From contig JAFACP010000410.1 in NCBI GenBank assembly GCA_023425455.1, positions 1 through 5,503 on the forward strand: a stretch of 5,503 bases of DNA, given 5' to 3'. Origin of the DNA: Pseudomonadota bacterium (lineage in GTDB: Bacteria; Pseudomonadota; Gammaproteobacteria; Enterobacterales; Enterobacteriaceae). The notes under the pieces are model-generated. The model saw only the letters and a list, made by a program, of their open reading frames with translations. It was not told where the DNA came from and made no database searches. The translations under genes and the position numbers were made by a program. Below are positions 5,503 to 5,503 of this stretch, piece by piece; position 1 is the stretch's first letter; each line of letters starts with the position of its first letter.

Positions 5503-5503
5503 A

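Noticed and set aside
1..5503. tRNA, rRNA, CRISPR array or complete insertion sequence
   Set aside because: No cloverleaf, rRNA-like stretch, regularly spaced repeats, transposase gene or paired terminal inverted repeats with target duplication could be seen by reading both strands.

Overview
The window looks like chromosomal DNA of a gamma-proteobacterium, most likely one of the Enterobacteriaceae (Enterobacter/Klebsiella/Citrobacter type). Two things suggest this: the elongation factor G encoded here is strikingly close, as I recall the sequence, to E. coli FusA, and the signals are classical (AGGAGG-like ribosome binding sites, GC-rich intrinsic terminators). This placement rests on recalled family resemblance; no search was run.

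Left part (1-938): the 3' portion of an alpha/beta hydrolase gene on the + strand, cut by the window edge. Its nucleophile position carries cysteine (GICGGG). A GC-rich hairpin follows and separates it from a convergent gene. Centre (953-4132): an ArsR-type repressor gene and a RimJ/RimL-like GNAT acetyltransferase gene lie head to tail on the - strand. They diverge from a 700-residue elongation factor G gene on the + strand. The 160-base divergent spacer holds nested inverted repeats that are candidate operators. The EF-G gene is not in a str operon (no rpsL, rpsG or tufA beside it) and uses codons that highly expressed genes avoid, so I read it as a second, conditionally expressed EF-G. It has Asp at position 114, where E. 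coli EF-G has the redox-sensitive Cys114. A strong, symmetrical terminator closes it.

Right part (4133-5503): base composition drops from about 60% to about 43% G+C. On the - strand there is a gene for an exported 293-residue protein with degenerate Rhs/YD-like repeats and four cysteines in the mature part. Next to it are a short open frame on the 3' side that may be a gene remnant and, at the right edge, a possible C-terminal tail of another gene. This half looks horizontally acquired.

The most interesting hypothesis is that the ArsR repressor, GNAT enzyme and EF-G paralog form one stress- or drug-inducible translation module in which the paralog replaces housekeeping EF-G when that is inactivated. 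This is inference from arrangement and residues only.
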